Counted from the stretch's first letter, positions 54,712-63,330 are shown. The stretch: DNA of 64,000 nt from Cohaesibacter celericrescens (GCF_002866925.1 NZ_PKUQ01000022.1:124001-188000); one strand, 5' to 3'. Numbers and translations: made by a program. The notes: generated by a model not told the origin, from the sequence alone.

Positions 54712-56793
54712 CTAACCGTTGCGCCGCCCACGCGATACCGCTTGCGCCAGACTGGCCGAAATCTGACTTTGCGATCGCTGGAATGACGACGCGTCAGGCG
54801 TTGAAATATTCATGATGATGGCAGGCCCGCTGTTTGCCGCATCCGGTGTGCTGGCAATCGCTGGCATTTTGCGCGGCTCTATGCGTCCGGCAATCTTGGG
54901 ATTGAACAAATCCTTGCCGACAATCCCGCCCGATGCATAGCCCCGTTTTCCAAGCCGCATGGCCTCGACAACCGCAGCACCGCCCGCCCGCGCAATGTCA
55001 CGCTGTGACCAGACAACCTCACCCTTATGCACCACGCCAGCGGGTTTGTTTTTTGGCCCGTCACCGGTATAACCACCGCTGCTATAAAGCTGACCAGGGC
55101 CAAGATTGACAGCACTCGCCCCCAAGCCGGTCAGTGAGCCAGCAAGGGAGGAAAACAGCCCGCCAAGCACACCGTTTGCACTGCCACCCATGGAAGAAAA
55201 CAGCCCCCCCAGCGGCCCCTGACCAAACAGCATCGCCTGCGCTGCTGCATTAGCAATCTGCAAAGCCATTTGTTTCATCGCGTCTTCAGCCGACATCGAA
55301 CCGGTGACAATAGACGTCAGCATATCAAGGCCGGACTGGCCCAGATATTCAAAGCTCTGCGCAACCTGTTCGGTCCTTTGTTGCAGCGCCTCTTCCGCAA
55401 TCATGGCATCTTGTATCGCCAGTCTCTTGGCCTGCAGGCCCGTAACCGCGCTGGCAATCGCCTGCCCCTGTTCGCCCTCTAACGAGACACCGGCCTGTGA
55501 CAATGCATTGTAAAGCTCTTGTTGGTCTGATGTACGCCCCAGTTGCTGCGCTTCCAGCTCAAGCGCCAGCACGACCTCGCGCACCTTGTTGGCCCGCTGT
55601 GTTAGCCCTTTGCTCGGTTTGTCTTCATCCTTTTCATCGTCATCAGGCTTTATTTTGGGGGGCTTTAGCGTTGGCTTGTCTGACACCAGACCAAGGCGTT
55701 TTTGCACATCCTTGATATCAAGCCCCGAAACAGCGATCGCCCCGCCGCCCAAATCATGATCCGCCTTGGCGATCAGCTCAGAATATTTTTTGACCTCGGC
55801 CAATTGTTTTTTGACTTCAGCCGCAGCATTGCCCGTTACACCAACAGGACTGCCCTGCGCACGAAAACCGACCAAAGTTTCTTGTGCCCGCTCAAGCGCG
55901 GCCTGCGCTTCTCGGTACTCATCAGCAAGGCGAAACACCGTGTCGATCTGACCGCCCGCTGAATCCCCGATGATGGTGTCATCAAAGCTGTTTCGAAACT
56001 GCAGCAAAGCCGCAGTGGCCTCGACAATCGCCCCTTTCAGCTTCACACCAACGACCGTAGAAAGCGTGTTGAATTCTCGATTGATTTGCGCGGCCTGCTT
56101 GGCGACATCTTCCTCCAGAACAAGCCCCAGTTTGCGCGCTTCCTTGCGTGCGTCTTCAAGGCCCTTCTCGCCCATGCTGATCATCTGTACAAATTGCTCA
56201 CCACCGGTACCGCCGAAAATCTCGTCAGCAACGCGAATTTGTGCCGCCTTGTCCAACTCACCCAATCGCCCGATGATGGTTTGAAACAATTGATCCGGTT
56301 TTTTCAGAGCCTCCTTCAGAGTCTCCGCATCAAACCCCAACCGCGCAAAGGCTTCAGCCGCTGACCCCTTGCCGGTCACGATGAATTCATCAGCCCGCAA
56401 CTGCAGCTCTTTAATCCCGTCTGTCAGTGCATCAACACTGACACCGCTTTTCTGTGCAGCAAATTGCAACTCCTGAAAAGCCTCGAATGATAGACCGGCC
56501 CGCTTGGCCTCCGCAGACATCGACGCAATATCAGCAGCAGCCGACTGTGCCATTTTTCCGAGCCCGACAATGCCCGCACCAACAGCCACACCGGCAAAGC
56601 CCGCGATTGATGTTGCCAGCCCTCTGGCCACAACAGCCGATTGCTTCATTTGACCGCTGAATTTATTGACACTCTTGGAACTTCTGGTGAAGCTGGTTGA
56701 CGTGTTGCGCTCGATCTTTTTGAGCGCCTTGTCAAATTGAGCCGTCCGCGCTTCCATTGTGAGCACAAGTTTTTCAAGCTTATTATCTGCCAT
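54712..56793 (-). CDS. phage tail tape measure protein
   Basis: 693 residues. The N-terminal LEARTAQFDKALKKIERN-like start, a hydrophobic Ala/Gly stretch (about 58-82), long helical segments and a C-terminal Gly-rich region with YSSGGYTGDGPKNKPAGVVHKGEVVW are typical of siphovirus tape measures. RcGTA's counterpart is only about 220 residues, so this tail should be far longer: near 100 nm at about 0.15 nm per residue. Its start overlaps the tail-chaperone extension by 11 bp. Confidence 0.93.
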   Translation of the reverse strand: MADNKLEKLVLTMEARTAQFDKALKKIERNTSTSFTRSSKSVNKFSGQMKQSAVVARGLATSIAGFAGVAVGAGIVGLGKMAQSAAADIASMSAEAKRAGLSFEAFQELQFAAQKSGVSVDALTDGIKELQLRADEFIVTGKGSAAEAFARLGFDAETLKEALKKPDQLFQTIIGRLGELDKAAQIRVADEIFGGTGGEQFVQMISMGEKGLEDARKEARKLGLVLEEDVAKQAAQINREFNTLSTVVGVKLKGAIVEATAALLQFRNSFDDTIIGDSAGGQIDTVFRLADEYREAQAALERAQETLVGFRAQGSPVGVTGNAAAEVKKQLAEVKKYSELIAKADHDLGGGAIAVSGLDIKDVQKRLGLVSDKPTLKPPKIKPDDDEKDEDKPSKGLTQRANKVREVVLALELEAQQLGRTSDQQELYNALSQAGVSLEGEQGQAIASAVTGLQAKRLAIQDAMIAEEALQQRTEQVAQSFEYLGQSGLDMLTSIVTGSMSAEDAMKQMALQIANAAAQAMLFGQGPLGGLFSSMGGSANGVLGGLFSSLAGSLTGLGASAVNLGPGQLYSSGGYTGDGPKNKPAGVVHKGEVVWSQRDIARAGGAAVVEAMRLGKRGYASGGIVGKDLFNPKIAGRIEPRKMPAIASTPDAANSGPAIIMNISTPDASSFQRSQSQISASLAQAVSRGRRNG

Positions 56794-56992
56794 ATTGCGC
56801 CTTCAATTCCTGGAACCTGTCTTGCGTCATGCCGCCTTCACTCCCTGACGCATGCAGGTCGTTAAAGCCGTCAATTGCGGCCATATAGTCGCGCAGGGTT
56901 GCTTGGCTGAAATCGGTTGGTTTCCAGCCAAGCACCGAAAAAGCAACTTGCTTTAACCGCTGCCACGGGATTTTGTCGTCGCCTCTGGTGGC
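56783..56992 (-). CDS. tail assembly chaperone extension (T-like), read by -1 frameshift
   Basis: 69 codons in the -1 frame relative to the chaperone gene that ends at 56953. The product continues IPWQRLKQVAFSVLGW, then ATLRDYMAAIDGF and MTQDRFQELKAQYGR, which matches the small GTA chaperone family (Phage_TAC_6, Rcc01693-like). There is no ATG, GTG or TTG in this frame before the conserved Trp region, so initiation inside is unlikely to give the full domain. The frame opens at a TGA just upstream of a GGGAAAG slippery heptamer. The fusion would be 175 residues. It is too short for a standard gene call. Confidence 0.8.
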   Translation of the reverse strand, partial: ATRGDDKIPWQRLKQVAFSVLGWKPTDFSQATLRDYMAAIDGFNDLHASGSEGGMTQDRFQELKAQYGR

Positions 56993-57309
56993 TTTCCCGG
57001 CTTGTCTTCAGCCTCCGGCATGCCCACCGCCAATGCCGCCGATATCGCCGCATTGGCATCAGCGCCATACTTGCCGAACAACAGGCCCTCGATCGCTGCG
57101 CGATTGTCAGACACACAAAGGCATTTGAGCCCGCCATAGGTGACGCGTGGATCATTGACCGCCAGCATGAATTGCAGATCCCGTAGACCGGTGATCCCCA
57201 ATTCAGCCATCAAGGCGGCAACATTGGGCATCGTCGCTTGAAGGGTGAAGCTATGCTTGCCCAAGGAAAGCGACACTTCACCCGTCAATTCATTGACTGT
57301 GTTTTCCAT
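56953..57309 (-). CDS. tail assembly chaperone (G-like; GTA gp10 family)
   Basis: 118 residues. NELTGEVSLSLGKHSFTLQAT and the following helical region with LAVNDPRVTYGGLKCL resemble the GTA gp10 family (Phage_TAC_11, Rcc01692). It lies between the tail tube and tape-measure genes, as chaperones do. A slippery site at codons 105-106 allows a minority of ribosomes to enter the -1 frame and add the T-like domain. The last 12 residues, after the slip, are Pro-, Thr- and Ser-rich and unlikely to be structured. Confidence 0.85.
   Translation of the reverse strand: MENTVNELTGEVSLSLGKHSFTLQATMPNVAALMAELGITGLRDLQFMLAVNDPRVTYGGLKCLCVSDNRAAIEGLLFGKYGADANAAISAALAVGMPEAEDKPGKPPEATTKSRGSG
56992..56998 (-). 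promoter_or_regulatory. GGGAAAG slippery heptamer for programmed -1 frameshifting
   Basis: In the zero frame it reads G GGA AAG (codons 105-106 of the chaperone gene), so a -1 slip re-pairs both tRNAs on GGG AAA. This is the same heptamer used in the lambda G-GT overlap. It lies after the last -1 frame stop and before the zero-frame stop. Confidence 0.8.
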
Positions 57310-57318
57310 GTCCCGCCC

Positions 57319-57744
57319 CTATGCCGCAGCCGCAAAGACCGGCACAGATTCCCAACCGAACTCGGTAGAAATGGCCAGGTCCTCATTTGTGGATCCGGTA
57401 AAATTAACGCTGACATAGGCCGGACCGGTAAAGTCGCCATAGGCAGGAACAACGACTTTAAAATTCAAGGTCGTGCCCAGACGTGCTGCATCAAAAATCG
57501 CCTTGGTGCGTGTGTTCATTTCGGCGATACCGGAACCGGAAAAGTTCAGATTGATATTGCCCGCCCGTTTGGTGACCGCTGCAGGCTTGGTCCGGTCCCC
57601 GTCGCACTCAGGCACAACGCGGTCAATCAGCTCAGGCCCCATCTGAAAATCAGTGCTGGTAATGCCGCAAAAATCGATATAGCTGGCAGGTGTTTCAGGG
57701 TCTTCAACCTGAATGAATAGCTCTTGTCCCAAGTGTTTTGTCAT
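57319..57744 (-). CDS. major tail tube protein (GTA gp9-like)
   Basis: 141 residues from the ATG at 57744, which has AGAGGA about 10 bases upstream. LGQELFIQVEDPETPASYIDFCGITST and the FTGPAYVSVNFTGSTNEDLAISTEFGWES ending fit the phage tail tube family that includes RcGTA Rcc01691. It would stack as hexamer rings around the tape measure. It starts 2 bp after the preceding gene. Confidence 0.9.
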   Translation of the reverse strand: MTKHLGQELFIQVEDPETPASYIDFCGITSTDFQMGPELIDRVVPECDGDRTKPAAVTKRAGNINLNFSGSGIAEMNTRTKAIFDAARLGTTLNFKVVVPAYGDFTGPAYVSVNFTGSTNEDLAISTEFGWESVPVFAAAA

Positions 57745-57746
57745 GA

Positions 57747-58169
57747 CTAACAATCCTCTTCATGATGAATGCGGAACCGCATAGCGCCACGATACGCCCG
57801 CCCGTCCGCGTCGTTGAAAACTTGTGTATTCTCCCAGACAATGCGCAGGCTCTGACCGTCCGAGACGGCCAAAGTCAGGCGATGCAGAAGCGCCTTAATG
57901 GCGTCAGAAATTTGCTGTGCCTCGGCTTTGCCGCCTGCTTTGGTCCAGACTTGAACAACCTGGTAAAGCAGATCCCGCTGCGCCCGCCCGACGTCATCCT
58001 CCTCAATGCGCAAATCATCAAGCACACAGAAGGGATACACCTGCCCCACGGCACCTTTTTGGCTGGACGAGCTCTCAGGCAGGAAGTCATAAACCCGACC
58101 GTCACAAATGGCCGCATCGGTCAATTTGATGACAAGCGCCTCTTGTGCCTTTGCTGTATCCAATGCCAT
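57747..58169 (-). CDS. tail terminator/completion protein, DUF3168
   Basis: 140 residues. LVIKLTDAAICDGRVYDFLPE, VYPFCVLDD, QVVQVWTKAGGKAEAQQISDAI and the C-terminal RGAMRFRIHHEE are DUF3168 features. The RcGTA counterpart (gp8) caps the tail tube at the connector. It is spaced 3 bp from the HK97 gp10-like gene. Confidence 0.9.
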   Translation of the reverse strand: MALDTAKAQEALVIKLTDAAICDGRVYDFLPESSSSQKGAVGQVYPFCVLDDLRIEEDDVGRAQRDLLYQVVQVWTKAGGKAEAQQISDAIKALLHRLTLAVSDGQSLRIVWENTQVFNDADGRAYRGAMRFRIHHEEDC

Positions 58170-58172
58170 GCG

Positions 58173-58616
58173 CTATCTCCTCACAGCTTTTTTGACTGCC
58201 TTGTTGATCGACCGCGTCGTGCGCCCCTTCAAGCGTCTTTTCATGGCCCGAAAGGCAGGCCACAAATGCGGCTGTGCCGGATTGCCTGGATGGCTGCGAT
58301 ACACACGCCGATCGCGACCGTTCACATTGGCGCGGGTGCCCCGCCGACCGGATCGCGTACCGAACTCGATAAAGCGCCACACCCAATCAGCAAACACACC
58401 CCATTTGGGCACGCCGGACGCGTCTTCAATTTCTTTGGCGTTGATGCTGTCCGCATAATCACCGCTGACCTTTGGCGCAAAATCATGCGCCATTTCTGCG
58501 ACCTCCTCAGCATTCTGCTTCAGGCCTTTGTTCAGTTCATCACTGACCGCAGGCGCGACCCTGCGCAGCTGCTTAAAGGCCTTTTGGGTGCCAGCCCATT
58601 TATGAGAAACCACCAT
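58173..58616 (-). CDS. HK97 gp10-like tail-component protein
   Basis: 147 residues, strongly basic. KLRRV-type N-terminal helix (FKQLRRVAPAVSDELNKGL), AHDFAPKVSGDYADSI, then WVWRFIEFGTRSGRRGTRAN and HPGNPAQPHLWPAFRAMK with the conserved FGT and PAQP motifs. These are diagnostic of the HK97 gp10 family. It shares one base with the next gene (TGATG). Confidence 0.9.
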   Translation of the reverse strand: MVVSHKWAGTQKAFKQLRRVAPAVSDELNKGLKQNAEEVAEMAHDFAPKVSGDYADSINAKEIEDASGVPKWGVFADWVWRFIEFGTRSGRRGTRANVNGRDRRVYRSHPGNPAQPHLWPAFRAMKRRLKGRTTRSINKAVKKAVRR

Positions 58617-58948
58617 CAGCCCAACGTCCCTTTTGTCACCACCATATGCAGCTCACGTCCGCGCTGGTCTGGATTGGTAATCGCGTCAATGCGATATTCA
58701 TCGCCATTGATCAGCACCCGCCAGTCTTCCCCGATCGCTCTTGTGTCGCTTGATCCGCGCACCTTCAGCAAACCGCTGACGCTGGCCTGCAACCGTCCGC
58801 CGTCTTCGCTCTCACTGCCACGGTCAGGACGAAAACCACCCCAGACGGTCAGATCATCGCCCCATACTTCCACCCGTCCACCGCTGGCGTTGATCGTGTG
58901 TAAAGGCTCCAGAAAGGTCACGCGCTTGTTAAGGTTGCCCGCTCTCAT
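58616..58948 (-). CDS. head-tail adaptor protein
   Basis: 110 residues. AGNLNKRVTFLEPLHTINASGGRVEVW, VWGGFRPDRGSE and the C-terminal RIDAITNPDQRGRELHMVV are features of the SPP1 gp16/HK97 gp7-type head-tail joining family. It forms the ring between connector and tail terminator. Its start is coupled by ATGA to the small gene upstream. Confidence 0.92.
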   Translation of the reverse strand: MRAGNLNKRVTFLEPLHTINASGGRVEVWGDDLTVWGGFRPDRGSESEDGGRLQASVSGLLKVRGSSDTRAIGEDWRVLINGDEYRIDAITNPDQRGRELHMVVTKGTLG

Positions 58949-59115
58949 GGCTTGATCACCTTTGATCTGTATTTTGTATGAGCTGTGATAAAGCCAGCCA
59001 CCTTGGCCAGATCAATGCCGCCTACCGTGTATTGGCAGAACATCGCCGCCGCTAAATACAAGCGCCACCACCAGGGCAATCGCACTTTTAAAAGAACCTT
59101 GATTTCTTTGCTCAT
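58945..59115 (-). CDS. hidden 56-residue phage protein between connector and adaptor genes
   Basis: 56 residues, basic, with a Trp-rich N-terminal region (VRLPWWWRLYLAAAMFCQYT) and a C-terminal AKVAGFITAHTKYRSKV. The ATG at 59115 overlaps the connector stop in ATGA, and its TGA overlaps the adaptor ATG in ATGA, so it is translationally coupled on both sides. It fills what would otherwise be the only sizeable gap in this part of the operon. No family recognised; a scaffold or minor virion role is possible. Confidence 0.85.
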   Translation of the reverse strand: MSKEIKVLLKVRLPWWWRLYLAAAMFCQYTVGGIDLAKVAGFITAHTKYRSKVIKP

Positions 59116-59693
59116 GGCTTGACCCTTCTGTGTGGCGTCAACAACGCGTCAACCGCCAAAGGCAACTCTGATGAAATGGTACCCACGACCACCGCTTCAC
59201 GACTTTCGAACCAATGCCCGACCAACAGTTTCATGGCCTGTTTGATCGCGTCCGGCACTGCACCTGCATCGCTATGACCGGCCCGCCATGTCACGGTAAT
59301 TGGCCCATAGGAAAAGTCTGCATTCGGCCATGACGCCACAGATTTGAGCGCGGCAAAGGTATCAATCACCCGCCGTTCAATACGCACCGTCGACAGATCG
59401 ACGCTTTGCGGATCGCCATTGCTGTCAAAATAGCTGATTGATAAAAGATCGATCACCGGACCAAGGCACAGGGGAAAGTCCTTCCAGCGGTCAAACTCCT
59501 GCGCCCAAGTCTGAGGCATCAGGCATTTGCCCAATATGCCGCTATAGCCATCCAGATAGGACACCGCCGCCCCGATCGCCGCCGTCAGATAATCGTCATT
59601 GTCTGTGCCATCAACACGGCAATGCGCCTTGGCCTCGATCAGCGTTAAAGGCAGGGCAGAAGGTGGCACAATCTGGATTGGCTCGAACTTCAT
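59112..59693 (-). CDS. head-tail connector protein (phiE125 gp8 / TIGR02215 family)
   Basis: 193 residues. PLTLIEAKAHCRVDGTDNDDYLTAAI and IGAAVSYLDGYSG open the family; DFPLCLGPVIDLLSISYFDSNGDPQ and AIKQAMKLLVGHWFESREAV complete it. It attaches below the portal. It is coupled by ATGA overlaps to genes on both sides. Confidence 0.92.
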   Translation of the reverse strand: MKFEPIQIVPPSALPLTLIEAKAHCRVDGTDNDDYLTAAIGAAVSYLDGYSGILGKCLMPQTWAQEFDRWKDFPLCLGPVIDLLSISYFDSNGDPQSVDLSTVRIERRVIDTFAALKSVASWPNADFSYGPITVTWRAGHSDAGAVPDAIKQAMKLLVGHWFESREAVVVGTISSELPLAVDALLTPHRRVKP

Positions 59694-60034
59694 TTCGCTG
59701 CCCCGTCTTTGCTTTCAGCTTTATTGGTTTCACCGGTTGGCGACACTTTGCTGACCGGCACCAAAGTCGCGCCCACAGGCTCACCAAGCAAGGTGCCTTG
59801 ATCTGCTTCAGACTTACTCTTGGCGTCAGCCTTGGCCTGTGCCTCGACTTCTGCCTTGGCTTTGTCTTCTGGCGACAATTCCGGCTCACGCTCCACACCC
59901 TTCTCAAGCTGCAAGGCAACCACGGCAACACGGCCATAAACGACGTCACCTTCTTTGATGGTCTTGGGATAAACGGACCCAGGCACCACCATTTCAAAGT
60001 CTTCAATGACTTCGACACTTTTGCTATTTTCCAT
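59690..60034 (-). CDS. unknown phage protein with Lys/Glu/Ala-rich middle
   Basis: 114 residues. Residues 1-45 look like a small beta domain (VEVIEDFEMVVPGSVYPKTIKEGDVVYG), followed by a charged low-complexity stretch EDKAKAEVEAQAKADAKSKSEADQG. It lies between capsid and connector genes, where head-decoration or head-completion proteins are often encoded. Similarity to a known family is not clear to me. Confidence 0.75.
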   Translation of the reverse strand: MENSKSVEVIEDFEMVVPGSVYPKTIKEGDVVYGRVAVVALQLEKGVEREPELSPEDKAKAEVEAQAKADAKSKSEADQGTLLGEPVGATLVPVSKVSPTGETNKAESKDGAAK

Positions 60035-60068
60035 AGAGTTAGCTTCCTATCATTTCCAATGACTAAAT

Positions 60069-60098
60069 TTGGAAGGCAGGATTTACCCCGCCTTCCAA
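60069..60098 (-). other. hairpin after the major capsid gene
   Basis: A 9-bp perfect stem TTGGAAGGC/GCCTTCCAA encloses a loop that adds GC pairs. It lies 47-76 bases past the capsid stop and has only weak T-rich sequence after it on the minus strand. It is likely an mRNA-stability or partial-termination element that boosts capsid expression. Confidence 0.6.
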
Positions 60099-60144
60099 GG
60101 TGCCGGACCCAAAGCCCAATACAGGCCCTGACAGGTTCGGCCAG

Positions 60145-61455
60145 TTAGGCCGCAAACTTCATGAGCTTGATGGCGTCGTCATTCTCCATGCCACCGCCAA
60201 CACGTTTTGTGGTGTAGAAAAGAATGAAGCCTTTCTCACTGAATGGATCGCGCAGCACCTGCGTACCCATGCGATCAATCACCGTGTAGGCACGTTCCCA
60301 ATCGGCCAAGGCGATGGACAGGGAATCCGCAGCAATTTGGGGCATTTCTTCAGCTGATACGACTGGACGTTCAAGCAGAGACGTCGCTTCCCCAATAGAC
60401 AAACCAGGCTGCCAGATATAATTGCCATTGCTGTCTTTGAGCTTGCGTACTTCAGACACAGTCTGGCTGTTCATCATCCATTTTGCATTCTGGCGATAAC
60501 CAGCCTTGAGCGCATAAAACAGATTGATAAGCGCGTCAGTCGCATCATTGGCCGCAAAACCACCAGCCGCGCCGGAAAGCACATGCTGGATATTGCCATA
60601 GGTCCGGCTGCCGTCTTTGTTGGCGTCCGTTGTATGGGTCAAAAATCCCTTTGGTTTGTTGACCCCATCACCGGAAACAAAAGCAACGCCTTCTTTCTCG
60701 GCAAATGTACTTTCGACCTCTTCAGCCAACCATGCCTCGACATTGAAAAAGGCATCATCAAGAATGATCCGCGTTGCCGCTGGCATGGCATACATTTCAC
60801 CAAAGGATGGCTCGAAGATATTCAAGCCAGGGGAATCTGTTTTAGGCCGAACATCCTTTTCACCAACCCAGCCAGAAGCCGCAGCGCCAGAACCGGCTGG
60901 TTTTTTATAGTTGCCAACAGACACCATGATATTGCGACAGACCGAACGAACTGGAGAGACATCTTTCAAACGCTTGATAATGTCCTGATCCAGATGCTCG
61001 GGCACCGCATAACCACCCTCGGCATCGACACTGGCACTTAAGGCCTTGGTTTGAAGGGCACCCAGATTTCCTTCAGCGCCTTTCTTGATATAGTCCTCAA
61101 AGGCTTTTTGGTGCTCGATCTGATCAGCATTCAGATTGTCCAGACCATTGCCACCACGCGGACGGTTTGCCTTTTTGGCCAGATCTTCGATTGCCGATTT
61201 TTGCGCTTCGATCACTTCTTTCAATTTGGACATATCGCCCAAATCCGCATCGATCTTGGCCAGTTTTTGTTCGGTGACAACGTCAGCAGAGCCGCGCTTT
61301 TCAATTTCCTGCATGCGCTGGTCATTGGTCTTTTTATATTCTTCAAAGCTGGTGCCAATGCCTTCGATCAGTTTTTTAACTTCCGCATCCAGATCACCCG
61401 CATCTTTGGTTTCCAATGCCGTACCGGCCAGAGATTTTACTTTCACATGTTCCAT
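60145..61455 (-). CDS. major capsid protein, HK97 fold
   Basis: 436 residues. The N-terminal about 110 residues are a charged coiled coil (EVKKLIEGIGTSFEEYKKTNDQRMQEIEKRG), the scaffold-like delta domain removed by the prohead protease. The coat follows with GGYAVPEHLDQDIIKRLKDVSPVRSVCRNI, PVVSAEEMPQI and the C-terminal FRDP-like VLRDPFSEKGFILFYTTKRVGGG. It is the RcGTA gp5 counterpart. It is separated from the protease gene by 11 bp. Confidence 0.95.
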   Translation of the reverse strand: MEHVKVKSLAGTALETKDAGDLDAEVKKLIEGIGTSFEEYKKTNDQRMQEIEKRGSADVVTEQKLAKIDADLGDMSKLKEVIEAQKSAIEDLAKKANRPRGGNGLDNLNADQIEHQKAFEDYIKKGAEGNLGALQTKALSASVDAEGGYAVPEHLDQDIIKRLKDVSPVRSVCRNIMVSVGNYKKPAGSGAAASGWVGEKDVRPKTDSPGLNIFEPSFGEMYAMPAATRIILDDAFFNVEAWLAEEVESTFAEKEGVAFVSGDGVNKPKGFLTHTTDANKDGSRTYGNIQHVLSGAAGGFAANDATDALINLFYALKAGYRQNAKWMMNSQTVSEVRKLKDSNGNYIWQPGLSIGEATSLLERPVVSAEEMPQIAADSLSIALADWERAYTVIDRMGTQVLRDPFSEKGFILFYTTKRVGGGMENDDAIKLMKFAA

Positions 61456-61466
61456 TTGCTGTTTTC

Positions 61467-62099
61467 CTAATGTCCAAATTGCTCAGCCATCCGCTGCAAA
61501 GCAGATGACAAACCGGCCTGATCGCGGGAATCCCTCACCGTCTTCAGGCCATCAAAGCCGCTGCGCGAAATTGCTTCGGCTTCACTGCGCGAAAAGCCAC
61601 CCTCATCCCGAAGGCGCTTTTCCAAGTCTCGAATTGATTTGACAGAATTGACCATTGCCGCTTCATTCATCGGGAAAGTCACAAAAGAGATTTCCCAAAG
61701 GTCCAGTTCGAACAATCGGCGAACCAGACTTTTTTCATCGCGCCTGGCACGCACCGTGCGAAAGCCGATCGACAGACCGCCAATGGCCTTGGCCTGCAAC
61801 AGCGCATAGATTTCACGCGCCTTGACAACGTGATCAATCAGCAGCCGCCCTTCGACATAAAGTCCCTTGGTGTCCTCTTCGATTTTGGTAAAAACACCAA
61901 CCGGCTTTTCAGGGTCATGTTGCCAAAGGCAACGAACACCGCTCGCGCCTCTGACTTGCAGGCTATTGGCAAATGCGCCTTTCTCAACCACATCTCCACC
62001 GCGATCCTTATTGCCAAAAATCGAGCCATAACCGGAAAACTCACCCGCTTCATTAATGTCCTTGATTTCCAGCGGACTGTTAAATGTCTTGATTGCCAT
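61467..62099 (-). CDS. HK97-family prohead protease
   Basis: 210 residues from the ATG at 62099; a longer frame would overlap the portal gene. FSGYGSIFGNKDRGGDVVEKGAF, LWQHDPEKPVGVF (catalytic His region) and AIGGLSIGFRT (catalytic Ser region), then WEISFVTFPMNEAA, are diagnostic. It cleaves the capsid delta domain during maturation. It lies 4 bp from the portal gene. Confidence 0.94.
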   Translation of the reverse strand: MAIKTFNSPLEIKDINEAGEFSGYGSIFGNKDRGGDVVEKGAFANSLQVRGASGVRCLWQHDPEKPVGVFTKIEEDTKGLYVEGRLLIDHVVKAREIYALLQAKAIGGLSIGFRTVRARRDEKSLVRRLFELDLWEISFVTFPMNEAAMVNSVKSIRDLEKRLRDEGGFSRSEAEAISRSGFDGLKTVRDSRDQAGLSSALQRMAEQFGH

Positions 62100-62103
62100 T
62101 GGC

Positions 62104-63330
62104 TCAATCCTCGATGCTCTTGTCTGTTTGGGCTGGTGCTGCCATCTCAACCGGATTAGGCAATTCATCGCCACCAGGCAGCGGGTTCAAATTGTCTTTT
62201 CGGCGAACTTCATTCTTTGTCATCCAGCCACCCGAGCCACCAGATCCAAGCGCCTTTGAAAAATATTCTGCCCGATCCTTTGCCGCCCCGCGCAACAGCC
62301 CGTCGACAACAAACTCACAGTCAACATTTTCCCCCGATAAAAGATCCCGTTGAAAAGTCTGCTCGAAACGCACGAACCAAGGCCCCAAAGTGTGGACAAC
62401 ATGAGCAATAAAAAACTGTTCCGCGCTGGCGTAAGTGCTAGATTTATCGGCCTGCATCATCATTTGAGGGAAGACACGAAAGAAGCGGGACACCTCTTCG
62501 ATTTGAAAGCGCCGACTTTCGATATGCTGACTGTCAACGCCGTTGAGCGCCGTTGCTACAAACTCCCAAGCCCCGTCAAGAACAGCGATTCCCCCTTCGC
62601 CGCTTGCCCCGTAGCGCTCGGACCAGGCTTCCCGAAGGCGGTTTTTGGCTTCATCACTGACCTTGCCTTCTTTGAGGGATAGAATGCCTGGCGGTTGCCC
62701 GCCCTTGGCTTGCAGTTTGGCTTGTGCATTTTGCAGGGCTTCAGACAGCCCCAATGTTTCCCGCGCCAGTTTGACCATGGGCAACCCGTGAAAGCCGCTA
62801 AACATCGGTCCGCGAAAATGAATGATCTGGTCATGGCTATAGACCCCGACAACACCCTTTTTGTCGCTGGCAGTATAGGTCAGGCTCCAATCGTCATTTT
62901 GCGTCACGTTTACATTTTCAAGCGGCAACAGCTCCATGACACGCCCGTCAACCGGACTTATGTTTTTCAGGCAATAGCCATTGCCGCGAAAAATGGCGTG
63001 ATACATCATCATTTCGCGCAGCTCGAAACTGGTCATCCAGTCGTTGGGTTTGGAGTGCAAAAGATCCCACGCCCAATGGTCCCGCGCCTCATGTTTAAAG
63101 CTCTGATTGTTGACAATCTCGGTGCGATACAATTTGAGCGGAACTTGCGCAACACCTTCGGACAGCACCCGACCGGCACACATCGCCGCCGCTGTTTGCA
63201 GGGCTGTTTTTTCCGTTACAGCCACCCCCGACCGAGAGGACGAACCGACCAACATTTCAGCAAGCTTTTGTGAGGTAAGCGGGAGTGACCCGCCCGCCGA
63301 TTTTTTATTTATCGATATGTGAAGGCTCAT
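62104..63330 (-). CDS. HK97-family phage portal protein
   Basis: 408 residues. AGRVLSEGVAQVPLKLYR, HWAWDLLHSKPNDWMTSFELREMMMYHAIFRGNGYC, and LPLENVNVTQNDD followed by IIHFRGPMFSGFHGLPMVKLARETLG are portal signatures. It forms the dodecameric DNA gateway of the capsid. Its ATG overlaps the terminase stop by 4 bp. Confidence 0.95.
   Translation of the reverse strand: MSLHISINKKSAGGSLPLTSQKLAEMLVGSSSRSGVAVTEKTALQTAAAMCAGRVLSEGVAQVPLKLYRTEIVNNQSFKHEARDHWAWDLLHSKPNDWMTSFELREMMMYHAIFRGNGYCLKNISPVDGRVMELLPLENVNVTQNDDWSLTYTASDKKGVVGVYSHDQIIHFRGPMFSGFHGLPMVKLARETLGLSEALQNAQAKLQAKGGQPPGILSLKEGKVSDEAKNRLREAWSERYGASGEGGIAVLDGAWEFVATALNGVDSQHIESRRFQIEEVSRFFRVFPQMMMQADKSSTYASAEQFFIAHVVHTLGPWFVRFEQTFQRDLLSGENVDCEFVVDGLLRGAAKDRAEYFSKALGSGGSGGWMTKNEVRRKDNLNPLPGGDELPNPVEMAAPAQTDKSIED

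Noticed and set aside
57762..58955. A 397-codon plus-strand open frame opposite four phage genes
   Set aside because: It runs antisense to DUF3168, HK97 gp10, adaptor and part of the tail tube region, all with clear family motifs and coupled starts. Its protein is Arg/Pro/Ser-rich with no domain. It is a by-product of codon bias.
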